Assembly (NCBI GenBank): GCA_964408435.1
Contig: CAYOZL010000016.1
Location: forward strand, 1 to 40,779
Length of the DNA stretch: 40,779 bases
From: CAYOZL01 sp964408435
GTDB lineage: Bacteria > Bdellovibrionota_C > UBA2361 > SZUA-149 > CAYOZL01
Reading direction: 5' to 3'
Part shown: positions 24,233 through 33,932 of the stretch, in pieces
Position numbering within the stretch: position 1 is the first letter of the stretch
How the letters are laid out: every line of letters begins with the position of its first letter
The notes under the pieces: model-generated
Database searches by the model: none
What the model was told of the DNA's origin: nothing
What the model saw: only the letters and a program-made list of their open reading frames with translations
Made by a program: the position numbers and the translations under genes

Positions 24233-24332
24233 NNNNNNNNNNNNNNNNNNNNNNNNNNNNNNNNNNNNNNNNNNNNNNNNNNNNNNNNNNNNNNNNNNNN
24301 NNNNNNNNNNNNNNNNNNNNNNNNNNNNNNNN
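24233..24332. other. assembly gap of exactly 100 N
   Basis: One hundred consecutive N, the conventional placeholder for a scaffold gap of unknown length. The stretch 24154-24522 therefore holds the truncated thiC upstream region, this gap, and 190 AT-rich bases in which I see no gene, only an AGTTAAGG / CCTTAACT inverted repeat with a long loop. Adjacency of thiC and the glycan locus is not proven. Confidence 0.98.
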
Positions 24333-24522
24333 ATACTTTATACTAATTTGTAAAAAATAGTTAAGGTCTCAGTTAGTAAGGCTTGATAATCTATCCTTAA
24401 CTTTTCTGACCTCTATCATCTATCTATATGAGAATATCCTGTTATTAAAATGCTTTTATCGTTTTTTTATAAACTCTTTGTATCTAAAGCCTAGAGAATT
24501 GTAATGAATTATAAATCGTAGG

Positions 24523-25905
24523 TTAAAATTGAAAATAAATAAAATTTTGCCCATCAGCTCCTAGTATTGTTATTGCAAGCAATAATAACAAGAATGAATA
24601 TATATTAGAGAGATGCTTTTTGGTTCTCTCTTCGTATAAATCATTTAATAAAACTATAGAAAAGAAAAATATAGTCCAAATTGAACTACTAATAAAAAAA
24701 CTACTGAATTTAAATTCAGACCAATTATTTAAACCTAATATAATTTTTTTTAACATAAAAAAGTTATCTGCTCTAAAAATAATCCAACCAAAAAATGTTA
24801 AAATAAACATAAAAATAATTGATAAGTATTTAGGGGATTTAAAACAGTAATTATTACTTTGGAAGAATTTAAATATTATTAATAGAGCACCATGGTATGC
24901 TCCCCATGCAACAAACATAAAGCTAGCACCATGCCACAAGCCGCCAATTAGCATGGTTAAAAATAAATTAATATAGGTTCTGGTCTTAGTAATTCTATTC
25001 CCACCTAGAGATATATAAAGATAATCTCTTAACCATTCTGAAAGAGAAATGTGCCATCTCTTCCAAAAATCTGAAGGACTAGTTGCAAAATAGGGATGAT
25101 TGAAGTTTTGAGTTAATTCTATTCCTATTAGTTTTGATAAGCCTCTAGCAATCTTTGAGTAACCTGCGAAATCTCCATAGATTTGTAATGTGAAAGCTAG
25201 GGAAGCTAAAAACAACTCGGGGGCTGTGCTTGATAGGTCGTAGTAATATTTGTCTACAACTCTAGCCATATTGTCGGCTATAACAACTTTTAGAAAATAA
25301 CCCCAGAGAATAAACCAGAAGCCTTCTTTGATTTGTCTTGAGTTTGGTAGTGAAAGATTTTTGAATTGGGGAAGTAATCTGCTTGCTCTTTCAATGGGGC
25401 CAGCAACTAATTGAGGGAAAAAAGAGACATATAGAGCAAATACAAAAAAGTTGTTTTCTGCTTTAATGCGCTTTCTGTATACATCTATTGTATAGCCTAA
25501 GGTTTGGAATGTGTAAAAAGAAATTCCTACTGGTAGTATAATTTTGTAAGAAACAAAATCCATCTCTATTCCAAAAAAATTTATTAATTCTTCAAAAGAT
25601 TCTCTAAAAAAATTAAAATATTTGAAGAAGAATAAACTTCCAAGATTGGATATAATACTAATTCTTAAGAAGAATAAACTTCTAAATTTGGAGCTACTTT
25701 TTTCAATTGCTTTTGCACAGTTGAAATCAATAAGTGTAGACAGAAATATTAAAAATAGGAATTTCCAATTCCACCAGCCGTAGAAAAAATAACTACATAT
25801 TAATATGAAAATTAGTTTGGATTTTGAGGGTATTCGAAAGTAGATTAATATAAAAAATATAAAAAATATAAAAAATAATAAAAAAGTAAGACTATTGAAA
25901 ATCAT
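24523..25905 (-). CDS. MBOAT-family O-acyltransferase (AlgI/DltB-like)
   Basis: 460-residue multi-pass membrane O-acyltransferase. Conserved features are GPIERA (169-174), GDFAGYSKIARGLS, DFWKRWHISLSEWLRDYLYI with His285, and GGLWHGASFMFVAWGAYHG with the catalytic His325. The family passes acetyl or acyl groups across the membrane to extracellular polysaccharide. Its upstream neighbour, 15 bases away on the same strand, encodes an SGNH-like protein, the usual transferase/esterase-like pairing. ATG start. Confidence 0.93.
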   Translation of the reverse strand: MIFNSLTFLLFFIFFIFFILIYFRIPSKSKLIFILICSYFFYGWWNWKFLFLIFLSTLIDFNCAKAIEKSSSKFRSLFFLRISIISNLGSLFFFKYFNFFRESFEELINFFGIEMDFVSYKIILPVGISFYTFQTLGYTIDVYRKRIKAENNFFVFALYVSFFPQLVAGPIERASRLLPQFKNLSLPNSRQIKEGFWFILWGYFLKVVIADNMARVVDKYYYDLSSTAPELFLASLAFTLQIYGDFAGYSKIARGLSKLIGIELTQNFNHPYFATSPSDFWKRWHISLSEWLRDYLYISLGGNRITKTRTYINLFLTMLIGGLWHGASFMFVAWGAYHGALLIIFKFFQSNNYCFKSPKYLSIIFMFILTFFGWIIFRADNFFMLKKIILGLNNWSEFKFSSFFISSSIWTIFFFSIVLLNDLYEERTKKHLSNIYSFLLLLLAITILGADGQNFIYFQF

Positions 25906-25920
25906 ATTATCAAGTAAGAT

Positions 25921-26868
25921 TTACGGGCTTAGATTTTCGTTGATTAATTTTCCGTATCTTGGGGCTATTAGTTTAGCTCCTTTAATACTTGGGTGAATGG
26001 AATCGCTAAAAAGCTCTTTATTGTAATAATTCTTATAATTAATATAAGAGACATTTTCATATCCATCTATAAATGAGCTAAGTTTTTTTATTATAGGATT
26101 ATCTTCATAGTCGTTCTCTTGAATTATCACCAAAGATTTTTTAGTATTTTTATTAAGTTCATTAAGTAAAGTAATAAATAACTTTTCTGCATTCGGATAC
26201 TGCGTCATTTTGACTGTAGCCATTTGATTTTGAGGTTTTGAGACTTTCCATTCCATTGCTTTATTTAATAAATAAGGGAATAGATTCATGGTCTTAGGAA
26301 AGGTAGTTTTAAATTTAGCGCGTATTATTTTAATAAATCTATAGGGATAAAAATAGCTATAAAATAATATCTCTGAAATATCTTCTTTCCTTAAAGTGCT
26401 TTGAATAGAATTTTCTCTTAATAAGTTAATAAAAGATGGTAGGCCTAAGGCTTTATAAGAATCTGTTCTGTAAATCGGCCAGTTGTAACCAAATGATACT
26501 GGGCTAATATGCACTATGGTTAAATCTGGATTAAATTTTGAAATATGTCTTACTGAAAAAATTAAATCTGCTACTGAAGTCCCTGTCTGAGAAAAATTTC
26601 CGATATTAAATCTTTTGCAGGTTGCTTTGTCTTTGCAATAGTCTTCTATTTCTTTAACTAAAGTAGTTGCTTGAAATACAGAGTTGCCTAGGAGTACTAC
26701 TCTTTTACTTTGAAATTCTTTTTTTGGCTTCATGCCAAAACTTAAAAGATTGTATGAGCCATGAAATAATATTTTTTCTTTAGGAAGCAAAAATATAGTT
26801 GATTTTAGACAAAAAATAAGATTAAGAAAAACAAAGAACAGTAAAAAAAATTTAATTTTTAAGGTCAT
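25921..26868 (-). CDS. SGNH-hydrolase-like partner of the MBOAT protein
   Basis: 315 residues. The N-terminal hydrophobic segment (5-21) is a signal or anchor placing the rest outside the cytoplasm. Block I is LLGNSVFQ with Ser63, where GDS has become GNS; block V is DSIHP with Asp289 and His292. The arrangement matches AlgJ/AlgX-type acetyltransferase partners of MBOAT proteins rather than a free lipase. Probably acts with the following gene in acylating the surface glycan. Confidence 0.75.
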   Translation of the reverse strand: MTLKIKFFLLFFVFLNLIFCLKSTIFLLPKEKILFHGSYNLLSFGMKPKKEFQSKRVVLLGNSVFQATTLVKEIEDYCKDKATCKRFNIGNFSQTGTSVADLIFSVRHISKFNPDLTIVHISPVSFGYNWPIYRTDSYKALGLPSFINLLRENSIQSTLRKEDISEILFYSYFYPYRFIKIIRAKFKTTFPKTMNLFPYLLNKAMEWKVSKPQNQMATVKMTQYPNAEKLFITLLNELNKNTKKSLVIIQENDYEDNPIIKKLSSFIDGYENVSYINYKNYYNKELFSDSIHPSIKGAKLIAPRYGKLINENLSP

Positions 26869-27066
26869 ACAATATTAGGGTATTTATAAGTATTACTAAT
26901 ATCCTAAAGCTAGGAAAATTAAAAGAAAAGTTAGAGTTCTCGTGTGGATATCCTTTAAGGTATATAAGACCTTATCAAATTTTCATGTTATCTATCACAG
27001 GGCTATTCTATTAAGTTGTTCACCCTTTAATGATTCACATATTGAAGTAGTGCGGTTGCATTAATT

Positions 27067-27810
27067 TTATTTTTTATCCAATACCGCTATCATTCTAGTG
27101 GAAAAAAATATTGGTGCAATATCTAGTAAGGTGTCTATTCTTTTCATAAATGGATATAAGTTATCTGGGTATAGTTGTTTTTTACTAAACCCGCCTGAGG
27201 TAACATAGGAAAATTTAGAGAATCTTTTAATATTATTTATTTTCCAAGAGTTGAAAATTTCTGGTTCCTCTTTCATCTGAAAAAGTCTGAAAGCATTACC
27301 TTGGGCGGCGTAGTATTGGTCTTGGTTGTAATCCCAGTTATTTGGAGCATCTAAAACTATTTCTTTAAAAAGACCAAGTGGTTCATGATGAAAAACACCA
27401 TAAACTAATAGACTTAGTATGCTTAATGATGGCTCAAAAATTATCACTCTTCCATTGCTCTCTAAAACTCTATGTAGTTCTTTCAGTGCAGTATTCGGAT
27501 GTCTTAAATGATGAAAGACATCAATTAAGATAACATTTTTAATACTGTTTGATTTAAGATTGAGTGAGTATATGTTCTCTTTTTTTTCAACGTAGTTGCT
27601 ATTGAAGATATCGGTAGTTAGGCAATCAGGAATGACAGTTTTAATTTTTCCTATTCCAGAACCTATTTCTAGTGTTTGACCTTTCTTTGCTGGGATAAGT
27701 TTCTTAGAAACTAGTTTGTAGAAATCCTTATATACTTCTCTTATCAGAGGCTTTTTATTCCATGAGTCATTGTTTTTATTGATTTCAATTAAATGTTGTT
27801 CTAAGTCCAC
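27067..27810 (-). CDS. class I SAM-dependent methyltransferase
   Basis: 247 residues. The SAM-binding motif I is LEIGSGIGKI (about 47-56), followed by an acidic strand end, then VILIDVFHHLRHPNTALKELHRVLESNGRVIIFEPS, the typical Methyltransf_11 post-motif region. The C-terminal third is unusual and may form a substrate cap. GTG start. It begins seven bases after the stop of the GT2 fusion gene, so the two are cotranscribed. Substrate unknown, probably a sugar or lipid of the glycan. Confidence 0.85.
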   Translation of the reverse strand: MDLEQHLIEINKNNDSWNKKPLIREVYKDFYKLVSKKLIPAKKGQTLEIGSGIGKIKTVIPDCLTTDIFNSNYVEKKENIYSLNLKSNSIKNVILIDVFHHLRHPNTALKELHRVLESNGRVIIFEPSLSILSLLVYGVFHHEPLGLFKEIVLDAPNNWDYNQDQYYAAQGNAFRLFQMKEEPEIFNSWKINNIKRFSKFSYVTSGGFSKKQLYPDNLYPFMKRIDTLLDIAPIFFSTRMIAVLDKK

Positions 27811-27817
27811 TTGAAAT

Positions 27818-29122
27818 TTATTTGTATAGTTTGATGTGTTTAAGCCCTAATAGTGTCATTTTAAAAAGCATTGCTCCGTGAGTAAACCTACTAATGTTAG
27901 TTGAGCCATAGACTCTATCTTTGTAGTGTATTGGTATATCAATAATTCCTAAACCTAAGATACTGGCAGGAAACAGTAAATCAAAGTCACCAAAGGGATC
28001 TTTATCTCCAAAGTCTTCTCTCCATTTAACAAATCTTTGATAGTCTTCTGCTGAGAATAATTTAGTTCCACAGAGAGAATCTCCAATTTTAACATCCAAA
28101 ACATAGCTTAAGGATTTTGCAAAAAATATATTGCCTAGCCAGTTTAAAAATTTCATGGCTTGACCTTCATATGGATAGACTAATCTATTCCCATTTATAA
28201 AGTCCCCATGACCTTTGCACCAAGCATCATAAAAACGAATTAATAGTTCAGGTTCTACACTTAAGTCAGCGTCTAGAATGACGTAGAGGTTATTTTTTGC
28301 TTTTTTAAATCCCAGTCTTACAGCATCAGCTTTGCCTTTGCCTTCTTGCTTGTAACAACTAATGTTTTTAGAATCTTTATATTTTTTAGTTATCCTTTGT
28401 ATCTCTTCCCAGGTTCCATCAGTTGAATGTCCCTCTACAAATATAATCTCGTTATTTATCTTTAAATAATCTAATCTATTAACTAAGTTCTCTAAATTGC
28501 CTTTTTCATTCCTTGCTGGCACCAAAATAGATAAGCTAGGTTTCTTAACTTCTTTTTTAATAGGTCGTAAGAAAACTATCCATGTAATCCCGAGGCTTTT
28601 CATTATCGGTAGAGATAAAAAAATGTTGTTTAAGATATCTCCAAGCCCAAACAATTTAAAAGGAATAAAGCCTATAGCTCTTACTCTCACTACTTCAAAT
28701 CCTGAAATCCTTGAAATATTTATAAGATCTGTTTTGGATACAAAAGTACTTGGCGGGCCCGAAGAGATAAATCCGTATCTACTGGCTAAATTATATAGAA
28801 ATCGATAGTAGGGATTGTAAATAATTAAAAAAATTCTATCAGTTCGGTTTAAGCTCTTCCAGAGAGATTGCAGCGTTCCTTGAATATCTTTATCGTAATT
28901 TAAATTACCATTTAATAATAAAGCATTGTAGCCGTCATCATTCTTCTCGAATTTGTCTACTGGGAAAGCTTCTAAATTCTCCAGTAGGTTTGAATTTTCT
29001 TCTTTTTCTTTTTTTAAGTAATAAACTTTATTAAAAAATTTAAAAACATAGTTTAATTCTTTAGTAATTATAGAATTTATGTAGTTGCTAGAACTTTGAA
29101 AAATAAAGTTAAAAAAATTCAT
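27818..29122 (-). CDS. family 2 glycosyltransferase with N-terminal methyltransferase-like region
   Basis: Residues about 195-425 are a DPM1/GT2 glycosyltransferase: LSILVPARNEKGNLENLV, FVEGHSTDGTWEE, GKGKADAVRLGF and DADLSVEPE (Asp-x-Asp at 284-286). Residues 1-190 look like the second half of a class I methyltransferase (NALLLNGNLNYDKDIQGTLQSLWKSL... DLINISRISGFEVV... WIVFLRP) but lack the Gly-rich SAM motif. 434 residues, ATG start, no C-terminal TM pair. The GT call is firm; the degenerate N-terminal domain is inference from pattern. Confidence 0.85.
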   Translation of the reverse strand: MNFFNFIFQSSSNYINSIITKELNYVFKFFNKVYYLKKEKEENSNLLENLEAFPVDKFEKNDDGYNALLLNGNLNYDKDIQGTLQSLWKSLNRTDRIFLIIYNPYYRFLYNLASRYGFISSGPPSTFVSKTDLINISRISGFEVVRVRAIGFIPFKLFGLGDILNNIFLSLPIMKSLGITWIVFLRPIKKEVKKPSLSILVPARNEKGNLENLVNRLDYLKINNEIIFVEGHSTDGTWEEIQRITKKYKDSKNISCYKQEGKGKADAVRLGFKKAKNNLYVILDADLSVEPELLIRFYDAWCKGHGDFINGNRLVYPYEGQAMKFLNWLGNIFFAKSLSYVLDVKIGDSLCGTKLFSAEDYQRFVKWREDFGDKDPFGDFDLLFPASILGLGIIDIPIHYKDRVYGSTNISRFTHGAMLFKMTLLGLKHIKLYK

Positions 29123-29307
29123 ATGCTTGCCTATAAACTTAATATTAAAAAAATACTACCTTGTTCAATTTAACTGTTTATAATAGCATTATATTCCTGT
29201 TAAATAAGCATACTATGAAAAAAAGTTAGACGAAAGAGTTAGTTAGTGGATGAGATAATTTACAAGCTTATCTTGTTATATTAATAAAAATTTAGTTTCA
29301 AAGTAAT

Positions 29308-30906
29308 ATGAGCAATTCTATTAAATTTTTATTGATATTTTGTTTTACTTCACTAGTTTTACTTTACGATCTTTTTTTAAACTTTCAAGATAGTTTTATG
29401 CTCATAGGTGGCCTTCACCCATATAGCGATGCTAGGGGATTTTGGGAGTCCTCTCTATTATTTTTCGATATTAATAAAGTTACTGCATGGGGTGGAAGGC
29501 GACCATTCGTATCTTTGTATTTTGCATCTTTAATAAGTTATTTTGGCGAAAATTTAAGAGCAGTTCAGTTTTTAAACATTTTATTTTGTAGTTTTGCAAT
29601 TAGCTCAATTACAGTAATTGGATACCGATATGCTTCGTATCTAGGTTCTGCCTTGATTTATGCAGTTGCTATGATTTTTTTTAAAAAATGCATTCAAGCT
29701 TTAATTGTCTCTGAGTGTTTTGGCTTTTTTTTAGGAAGTTTTTCAGTTGTGCTTTTCATAAAGTCGTTACAAACACTAAAAAGAAGTTATATAATCTCGA
29801 GTCTTTTGACCTTGTCTTTTGCGTTAGCTGTTAGACCTGGTCCATTATTAATTCTTCCAGTTTTAGTTATGTTTTATGCTGAAATTGAAAGAAAAAGTTT
29901 AAAGCAGTTTGCTAAGAATGTATTATTATATTCGCTGGTAGTTTGTCTGCCTTTTATATTAAGCTCTATATCTACTAAGACTTTATCTAATACTAAGCAA
30001 TTCCCTTTTGCAAACTTGACTCATACACTTTATGGATTGGCTAAAGGTGGAGTTGGTTGGGGCTCAGCTTATGAGGACCATCCTGAGTTTAAGAAAAATA
30101 ATGTTCCTGAACCTATAATCGCTAAAATCTTATTTGAAAAGTCACTTAACCTTGTAAAAAATAATCCACTAAATCTAATTAAAGGTGTGGGAGTTACTTA
30201 TATACAAACGATAAGATATGGTGGTGTGTTTTACTTGAAAGATAATCTTTTATTTTTGAATCAATTAATTCCAATATCTTTATTGTTTTCTGCTTTTTTA
30301 TGTCTTTTTGATAATAGAAGTATTTATCAAAAATTTCTATCATCGTGTAGCATTGGAATTTTATTATCTCTTCCTGCTAGTACTGACGGAGGGATAAGGG
30401 TAATGGCTTCTATCGTTCCTATCTTATCTCTGATTTTGATTGAGCCTTTTGTCTTGTTTCTGCCTAGTAGAGAGAATGTTATTCCAAAATCATCTATTAA
30501 GATTATTTATTTAAATATTTTACTGCTATTTATCCTTTTTTTAGGTGCTAGTTTCTCTTTTTTTAAACAAAAAAAAGATATTAGCAGATATAATTGTGAA
30601 ACTAACGAAGTATTAGTTAAGGTAAACTACGGCTCTCAGAGTATTATTAGCGATAAATCTAAGGTGAATGGCTACACTGTTTCTAAGAGCAATTGGAGTA
30701 ACTCTATTGTGCAAGATAAATGGGGGAAAGGCATTCCTAGTATGCTTGCAGCTATACCAAAAAATTCAAGAGTATTTAGTAGTTATGACTATATTAATAA
30801 AAATCTTATTTGGCTTATTAGCAGTAAAGATTTTAAGCCTACTGAAGACAATTTTTCATGTGTTAAATGTAGTAAAAAAGGTGATAGATTTTGTTTTGTT
30901 GAATAA
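29308..30906 (+). CDS. polytopic membrane protein, GT-C-like
   Basis: 532 residues with about ten hydrophobic helices over residues 1-425 and a ~100-residue C-terminal soluble domain containing four Cys (CVKC...FC). The first loop reads GGLHPYSDARGFWESS, with an Asp after TM1 as in GT-C enzymes. Divergently arranged from the GT2 fusion gene; the 184-base spacer contains a TATAAT (29179-29184) but no clear -35. Likely acts on a polyprenyl-linked sugar, but no specific family was recognised. Confidence 0.65.
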   Translation: MSNSIKFLLIFCFTSLVLLYDLFLNFQDSFMLIGGLHPYSDARGFWESSLLFFDINKVTAWGGRRPFVSLYFASLISYFGENLRAVQFLNILFCSFAISSITVIGYRYASYLGSALIYAVAMIFFKKCIQALIVSECFGFFLGSFSVVLFIKSLQTLKRSYIISSLLTLSFALAVRPGPLLILPVLVMFYAEIERKSLKQFAKNVLLYSLVVCLPFILSSISTKTLSNTKQFPFANLTHTLYGLAKGGVGWGSAYEDHPEFKKNNVPEPIIAKILFEKSLNLVKNNPLNLIKGVGVTYIQTIRYGGVFYLKDNLLFLNQLIPISLLFSAFLCLFDNRSIYQKFLSSCSIGILLSLPASTDGGIRVMASIVPILSLILIEPFVLFLPSRENVIPKSSIKIIYLNILLLFILFLGASFSFFKQKKDISRYNCETNEVLVKVNYGSQSIISDKSKVNGYTVSKSNWSNSIVQDKWGKGIPSMLAAIPKNSRVFSSYDYINKNLIWLISSKDFKPTEDNFSCVKCSKKGDRFCFVE

Positions 30907-31014
30907 GCTTAATTTTTATCTTTCTTGCTTTAGAGTGAATACTTTTAATAAATTATAAATTTTTTTTGTTTCAATTCGTAATAAAATTTAAGGAGTATAA
31001 ATAGAATTCTTGAA

Positions 31015-32079
31015 ATGTATAAGATAATTGTTTTAACCTTAATTTCTGTTTTGTTATGTCTTGTATTTTTGCATGAAAAGAAAAGCGAGCTTTCAAAGTC
31101 TTATAAAAAAGACACAATCAATTTTAGCAAATTAAACTTAATCGAAAGTAATTCTATTCTAGAGAAAAAGAAGAATTTATTATACGAAATTATTTGGGGT
31201 CAAGCATCTTTGCCCGATAGAATTAAGCCAGCAAAAGTTATTGAAAATACAAACTACGACTTAAGAGGATTCGCATCAAAAAATTTGAAGAGTGTCGATA
31301 AGTATTTTGTAAAGATGGAATATGGAATAGAGTCAGTAGTCTTTTATTTTAATCCTATAAATACTAATGATAGATTAATTATTTATCATCAAGGCCATAG
31401 TGGCGGAGTAGATTTAGGTCATGATACGATTAGTTTTTTTATTAATAAAGGCTTTTCTGTTTTGGGACTTGCAATGCCTTTTTCGGGAGAGAATTCTCAA
31501 CCAGTATTGAGTATACCAAATATAGGAAAAGTAAATTTAAATAATCATGAAGTCCTTAAATTTGTTTCCCCCCAAGAAGGGTCACAATTAAAGTTCTTCA
31601 TTTCTCCTGTCCTTGCGAGTTTAAATTATTTACTAGAGAAAAAGAAATTTAAAGATGTTTCAATGATTGGTCTTTCAGGAGGGGGGTGGGCTACTACATT
31701 ATATTCTGCGCTTGATCATAGAATAAAGTATAGCTTTCCAGTTGCAGGAAGTTTTCCAATTCTTTTAAGGATGAATAGTGCCGCTGATTGGGGAGATCTT
31801 GAGCAAACAATGCCAGAGCTATACTTAAAAGTTAACTATATACAGTTATATTTTCTAGGAAGCTTTGGCAAAGGTAGAAAGCAAACACAAATTCTAAATT
31901 ACGAAGATCCTTGCTGCTTCGCAGGCAAAAGATATGTAAATTACGAAGACACAGTAAATAATTCATTCCTTAAGAAAAGTGGTGGAGAGTTTAAGGTGGT
32001 AATTGATAAAACACATAAGGAGCATCTGATTTCTGATTTTGCTCGACAAGAAATATTAAAAACTCTTATAGCAAATTAA
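31015..32079 (+). CDS. alpha/beta-hydrolase-fold protein
   Basis: 354 residues, with an N-terminal hydrophobic segment (4-20) acting as signal or anchor. LIIYHQGHSGG forms the oxyanion-side strand, and MIGLSGGGWATTLYSALDHR carries the nucleophile elbow G-L-S-G-G. A late ...VVIDKTHKEHLI holds a candidate catalytic His. Probably an extracytoplasmic esterase or deacylase of the glycan locus. AAGGAG (30990-30995) lies 19 bases before the ATG, further than normal; an in-frame ATT at 31006 would be better placed but is a rare start. Confidence 0.75.
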   Translation: MYKIIVLTLISVLLCLVFLHEKKSELSKSYKKDTINFSKLNLIESNSILEKKKNLLYEIIWGQASLPDRIKPAKVIENTNYDLRGFASKNLKSVDKYFVKMEYGIESVVFYFNPINTNDRLIIYHQGHSGGVDLGHDTISFFINKGFSVLGLAMPFSGENSQPVLSIPNIGKVNLNNHEVLKFVSPQEGSQLKFFISPVLASLNYLLEKKKFKDVSMIGLSGGGWATTLYSALDHRIKYSFPVAGSFPILLRMNSAADWGDLEQTMPELYLKVNYIQLYFLGSFGKGRKQTQILNYEDPCCFAGKRYVNYEDTVNNSFLKKSGGEFKVVIDKTHKEHLISDFARQEILKTLIAN

Positions 32080-32103
32080 GCTTGCTAATTATAGGAGGTT
32101 AGC

Positions 32104-32202
32104 ATGGTTCGTGTAAGTTTTTTAGAGTATGCTTTTACTAATCGAGTATTATTTTATTACTCTAAATTTGAAATGAACCTGAGCCAAGGTTTAGTTTTTT
32201 AA
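32104..32202 (+). CDS. candidate small protein, 32 residues
   Basis: Short frame starting at ATG 32104 with a perfect AGGAGG (32093-32098) five bases upstream, one of the best ribosome-binding sites in the window. It ends in TAA. The peptide begins MVRVSFLEYAFTNRV and has no recognised motif. It lies 24 bases after the hydrolase stop on the same strand and would be cotranscribed with it. A small TAGCAA / TTGCTA hairpin lies between them. Support is only the ribosome-binding site and position. Confidence 0.4.
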   Translation: MVRVSFLEYAFTNRVLFYYSKFEMNLSQGLVF

Positions 32203-32268
32203 TTTATTCATCGTCTTAGTATGCTACTTTGATTAATAGTAAAAGAGAAATGTTAGCTTAATAAGTAA

Positions 32269-33018
32269 TTATTTTTTGATAAACATAGCTCCATGTCTTT
32301 TGTTTTCGTATATTTCGCTTTTATCTATGGACCTTTTAGAAAAAAAATCATTTATTGCTCTATTGCAACCTTTCCAGGCATTAAAGTCATCAAAAATAAT
32401 GATACCTCCTATGCTAACCTTATCGTAGAATTTTTCTAATACAATTATTACTGAGTCGTACCAATCTGAATCAATGTGCAGTAATGCAATTTCTTTAATG
32501 TCGTCAGTATTTTTTAGGCTTTCTGAGAAAAACCCTTTTTTAAATTTAACTTTTGATGTGTCTAGATCTAATTTTTGAAAAGCTTCTTTTACTTTGTTAA
32601 TGCTTCCTTTATTCCATCCTTTAAAGTAGTTATTTCTTTCATATTTTTTGTCGTTCTTATTTGGCGGAGGCAGGCCTTCAAAAGAATCGAAAAGCCACAT
32701 GTTTCTATGAGCTTTAGAGTTATTTTGATCTGTGATGGCCATGAGTGCAGCAGAGCCACCATTCCAAACACCACATTCAACAATGTCTCCAACAATATTT
32801 TTTGAGTTAATAGAGTCTATGGATTGTTTAAGCTTAATCAAATTTTCATTTGATACCATGGTAAACTTAGGTTTTAGTTTTAATATTATTATTGCTATCT
32901 TTAGATTGTCTATACTTGGCTTGGTTATTAGTAAGATAAATATATCAAATAATGTGCGAATAAATACTAAGGTTTTTCCAATCTTAAAATCAGGCGATAT
33001 TATTTTTGCTGGGATCAT
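32269..33018 (-). CDS. TylF/macrocin-type O-methyltransferase
   Basis: 249 residues of the TylF family, metal-dependent sugar O-methyltransferases. Visible: GDIVECGVWNGGSAALMA (SAM motif), WLFDSFEGLPPPNKND, and HIDSDWYDSVIIVLEKFYDKVSIGGIIIFDDFNAWKGC with the metal-binding acidic residues. The N-terminal ~45 residues contain a hydrophobic stretch. ATG start; convergent with the upstream plus-strand genes. Likely methylates a glycan sugar. Confidence 0.88.
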   Translation of the reverse strand: MIPAKIISPDFKIGKTLVFIRTLFDIFILLITKPSIDNLKIAIIILKLKPKFTMVSNENLIKLKQSIDSINSKNIVGDIVECGVWNGGSAALMAITDQNNSKAHRNMWLFDSFEGLPPPNKNDKKYERNNYFKGWNKGSINKVKEAFQKLDLDTSKVKFKKGFFSESLKNTDDIKEIALLHIDSDWYDSVIIVLEKFYDKVSIGGIIIFDDFNAWKGCNRAINDFFSKRSIDKSEIYENKRHGAMFIKK

Positions 33019-33131
33019 ATAATTAGACTGTATGAGATTATATTCTTTTGCATCTGATTGTAAGTTTATACTGATAAATAATAATTGTAAATGAATACAG
33101 TGAGTTTATGTGGTTCTATTTTTTTAATTCA

Positions 33132-33932
33132 CTAAAGCTCATTTTTTAGAATGAAAATTAATGTAGATTGGATAAGTTCTGCATTCGAATACATAGAGAG
33201 CTCTTTTCTAATTTCATCTGTTAAGAATTCTTCTCCTTCTTTAATGTAGCAGTAGTAGTTTTCTAACTTAAAGTATCTTTTGAATAGTTCTATGTAGTCT
33301 ATCTTTCGAAGTTTATTTAGGGGGACATGAATTGGAACTTTATTTTTCCTTAAATGATCCCATGGTTCAAAGTCTTTAGGAATTTTTTTCACTGGTCCTA
33401 AATAAAACTGTAAATTATGCCCACCAGTAATAGAAGTAAAAGAGTGAAGTGATATCCAGGCTATGCCATTTGGCTTTAAAACTCTTTTGCATTCTTTAAT
33501 CACTTTTTCGGGATTGAGAAAATGCTCAAAAGCAGCAACGCTTGTAATTAAATCAAATGAATTATCCTCATAAGGGAGAGTTTCTACATTTGAATAAATA
33601 ATATTTTTGTCGTGTGCAAACTTGCCTTTTTTAATGAACAGTTGCATTTTAAATATAAGTCTAATTAAAGAATATAAAGAGTTGGTTAAGTTAAGTTCTT
33701 TTTTATTACAAATATCGACCCCGTGTAACTCATGACCTTGAGTTTTTAATATGTATGATTGAGGTCTTAAATTGCCATTTGCTAAATCTAAACATTTCAT
33801 TTTTTCAGGCAGACTGAAGCTTTTTATATCTTCACTCCTTTTTTTAGCTTGATTTAATTCGAAATTAATTCTTCTAAAATTAATTATTTGCCATCCAAAT
33901 ATAATGTAGTCTTTAATCGATCGTATTGGCAT
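33132..33932 (-). CDS. class I SAM-dependent methyltransferase
   Basis: 266 residues from ATG 33932, chosen because GGTGGG precedes it; a TTG at 33950 would extend the frame. Motif I is CLDLANGNLRPQS, an unusual form of the Gly-rich loop. SNVETLPYEDNSFDLITSVAAFEHFLNPEKVIKECKRVLKPNGIAWISLHSF is classic Methyltransf_11. It overlaps the end of asnB by 20 bases, so translational coupling is likely. Stop TAG. Substrate unknown. Confidence 0.85.
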   Translation of the reverse strand: MPIRSIKDYIIFGWQIINFRRINFELNQAKKRSEDIKSFSLPEKMKCLDLANGNLRPQSYILKTQGHELHGVDICNKKELNLTNSLYSLIRLIFKMQLFIKKGKFAHDKNIIYSNVETLPYEDNSFDLITSVAAFEHFLNPEKVIKECKRVLKPNGIAWISLHSFTSITGGHNLQFYLGPVKKIPKDFEPWDHLRKNKVPIHVPLNKLRKIDYIELFKRYFKLENYYCYIKEGEEFLTDEIRKELSMYSNAELIQSTLIFILKNEL

